Shown: positions 5,689 to 6,846 of the stretch, one piece after another
How the letters are laid out: every line of letters starts with the position of its first letter
Numbering within the stretch: position 1 is the first letter of the stretch
From: Lachnospiraceae bacterium
GTDB lineage: Bacteria; Bacillota; Clostridia; Lachnospirales; Lachnospiraceae
NCBI GenBank assembly: GCA_014804385.1
Contig: JAAUZW010000005.1
Span: 87,026 to 93,871, forward strand
DNA length: 6,846 bases
Direction: 5' to 3'
Made by a program: the position numbers and the translations under genes
Notes under the pieces: model-generated
What the model was told of the DNA's origin: nothing
The model's database searches: none
What the model saw: only the letters and a program-made list of their open reading frames with translations

Positions 5689-6846
5689 CTACGCGTCCGC
5701 ATTTGCTTCCGCCACTGCCTTCGCTCTCGCCGCCACTTCCTTCTCCTGCACATCGCTTGGCGCCTGCTCGTATCTGGCAAACTCATACTTATAGGTACCG
5801 CGGCCGCCCGTCATGGAACGGAGATCCGTGCAGTAACCATTCAGAGATGCCACCGGGATATCCGCCTCAACCACAGTCTTGCCGTCCCCTGCCGGATTCA
5901 TGCCGAGCACTCTGCCTCTTCTCTTATTCAGATCGCCCATAACGTCGCCTGTGTAGGAATCAGGCACTGTCACCTGCAGATTTGCGATAGGCTCCAAGAG
6001 CACCGGACCAGCATCCATAAAGCCCTTCTTGAAAGCCTGGATCGTTGCCATCTTAAACGCCATCTCAGAGGAGTCTACCGGATGATAGGAACCATCATAG
6101 AGGACTGCCTTCACGCCCACTACGGGATAAGCTGCTAACGGTCCAGCCTGAACGGAATCCTGCAATCCCTTTTCCACTGCCGGGAAATAGTTCTTCGGCA
6201 CAGCGCCGCCTACCACTTCCTGCTCAAACACGAAGGGCGTCTCCAGATCGCCGGAGGATTCAAAGCGCATCTTAACATGACCGTACTGACCGTGTCCGCC
6301 GGACTGCTTTTTATACTTATGCTCCACATCGGATTTCTTACGGATCGTCTCTTTATAAGCGATCTTAGGCTCTGTCAGTTCGATCTCCACCTTGTATTCA
6401 TTGAGAAGACGGCTGACAACCACCTCCAGATGCAGATCGCCCATACCGTAAAGCAGAGACTGCTTGTTTTCCGCATCATTTACTACCTGAAGTGTCTGGT
6501 CCTCGTGGCGCATCTTCTGCAGTGCCTGAGATACCTTGTCCACATCCCCCTTATTCTTCGCCCGATACCGCTTGTATGTATAAGGCGTGGAAATTTCTGT
6601 CTTACCATATCTGATGATACGCGCTTTTGTGGAGAGCGTGTTGCCTGTTCTGGCCGCCGTCAGCTTTGCGATGGCACCGATATCACCCGCATGAAGTTCT
6701 TTCACCTCTATGGGCTTGCTACCCTGTAACACATAAAGCTTACTGATCTTCTCTTCCACTTCCTTCTCGTCATTGTAGATCACATCGTCACTCTTCAAAA
6801 CGCCGGAGCAGACCTTGATCAGAGAATACTTACCGATAAAAGGATC
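5689..6846 (-). CDS. EF-G-like translation factor (EF-G2 type), domains II-V, 5' partial
   Basis: This is the C-terminal 385 residues of an elongation factor G homologue. EF-G proteins drive GTP-dependent ribosomal translocation; EF-G2-type paralogues have less certain roles. The frame is open to the right edge, where it reads DPFIGKYSLIKVCSGVLK. A TTG at 6796-6798 is an internal leucine codon, not a start. Counting from the edge, domain II covers about 1-75, domain III about 87-168 (GMGDLHLEVVVSRL), domain IV about 169-285 (SGGHGQYGHV at about 182-190, and GSYHPVDSSEMAFK) and domain V about 286-360 (PDSYTGDVMGDLNKRRGRV, MTGGRGTYKYEF). The domain IV tip histidine known from E. coli EF-G (H583 in GSYH) is kept. 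SLLYGMGDLHLEV and GGHGQYGHV differ from housekeeping FusA (GMGELHLE, GGRGQYGDV) and favour the EF-G2 group. The GTP-binding motifs are off the window. The stop is TAG at 5691-5689. Confidence 0.94.
   Translation of the reverse strand, partial: DPFIGKYSLIKVCSGVLKSDDVIYNDEKEVEEKISKLYVLQGSKPIEVKELHAGDIGAIAKLTAARTGNTLSTKARIIRYGKTEISTPYTYKRYRAKNKGDVDKVSQALQKMRHEDQTLQVVNDAENKQSLLYGMGDLHLEVVVSRLLNEYKVEIELTEPKIAYKETIRKKSDVEHKYKKQSGGHGQYGHVKMRFESSGDLETPFVFEQEVVGGAVPKNYFPAVEKGLQDSVQAGPLAAYPVVGVKAVLYDGSYHPVDSSEMAFKMATIQAFKKGFMDAGPVLLEPIANLQVTVPDSYTGDVMGDLNKRRGRVLGMNPAGDGKTVVEADIPVASLNGYCTDLRSMTGGRGTYKYEFARYEQAPSDVQEKEVAARAKAVAEANADA

Noticed and set aside
5607..5942. A 111-codon plus-strand frame opposite the EF-G-like gene's end
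   Set aside because: It is antisense to conserved EF-G domain V and has proline and histidine-rich non-protein-like composition; its start lies inside the terminator region.

Overview
The window looks like chromosomal DNA from a Gram-positive anaerobe of the class Clostridia, probably a Lachnospiraceae-type gut or rumen bacterium. That placement is inferred from three things: strong AGGAGG ribosome-binding sites, a very large secreted protein built from BIG2 domains and YTG/DYTVxYKNN Ig-like repeats with SVSEN-type acidic linkers, and an EF-G2-like translation factor. No sequence search was possible, so the family is not fixed.

Layout. Positions 1-890 (+) hold the C-terminal signalling half of a methyl-accepting chemotaxis protein whose sensor, membrane and HAMP parts lie off the left edge. 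Only 16 bases later, behind a strong Shine-Dalgarno site, begins a 1552-residue secreted protein (907-5565, +). It has a signal peptide, an acidic linker, an unassigned N-terminal domain, a second acidic linker, a BIG2 domain, about seven diverged lysine-rich Ig-like repeats, a second BIG2 domain, a third BIG2-like domain and a C-terminal right-handed parallel beta-helix. Positions 5566-5688 are a convergent intergenic region with two long perfect hairpins, probably transcription terminators. From 5689 to the right edge (-) lies the C-terminal part (domains II to V) of an EF-G-like translation factor; its GTPase domain is beyond the window.

How they fit together. The chemoreceptor and the giant secreted protein are close enough to share a transcript, which raises the possibility that sensing and a surface or glycan-related function are linked. 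The translation factor is convergent and probably unrelated. I see no RNA gene, CRISPR array, insertion sequence or phage gene. The least described element is the multi-domain secreted protein, especially its N-terminal domain and its beta-helix, which carries an YGID motif reminiscent of alginate C5-epimerases.
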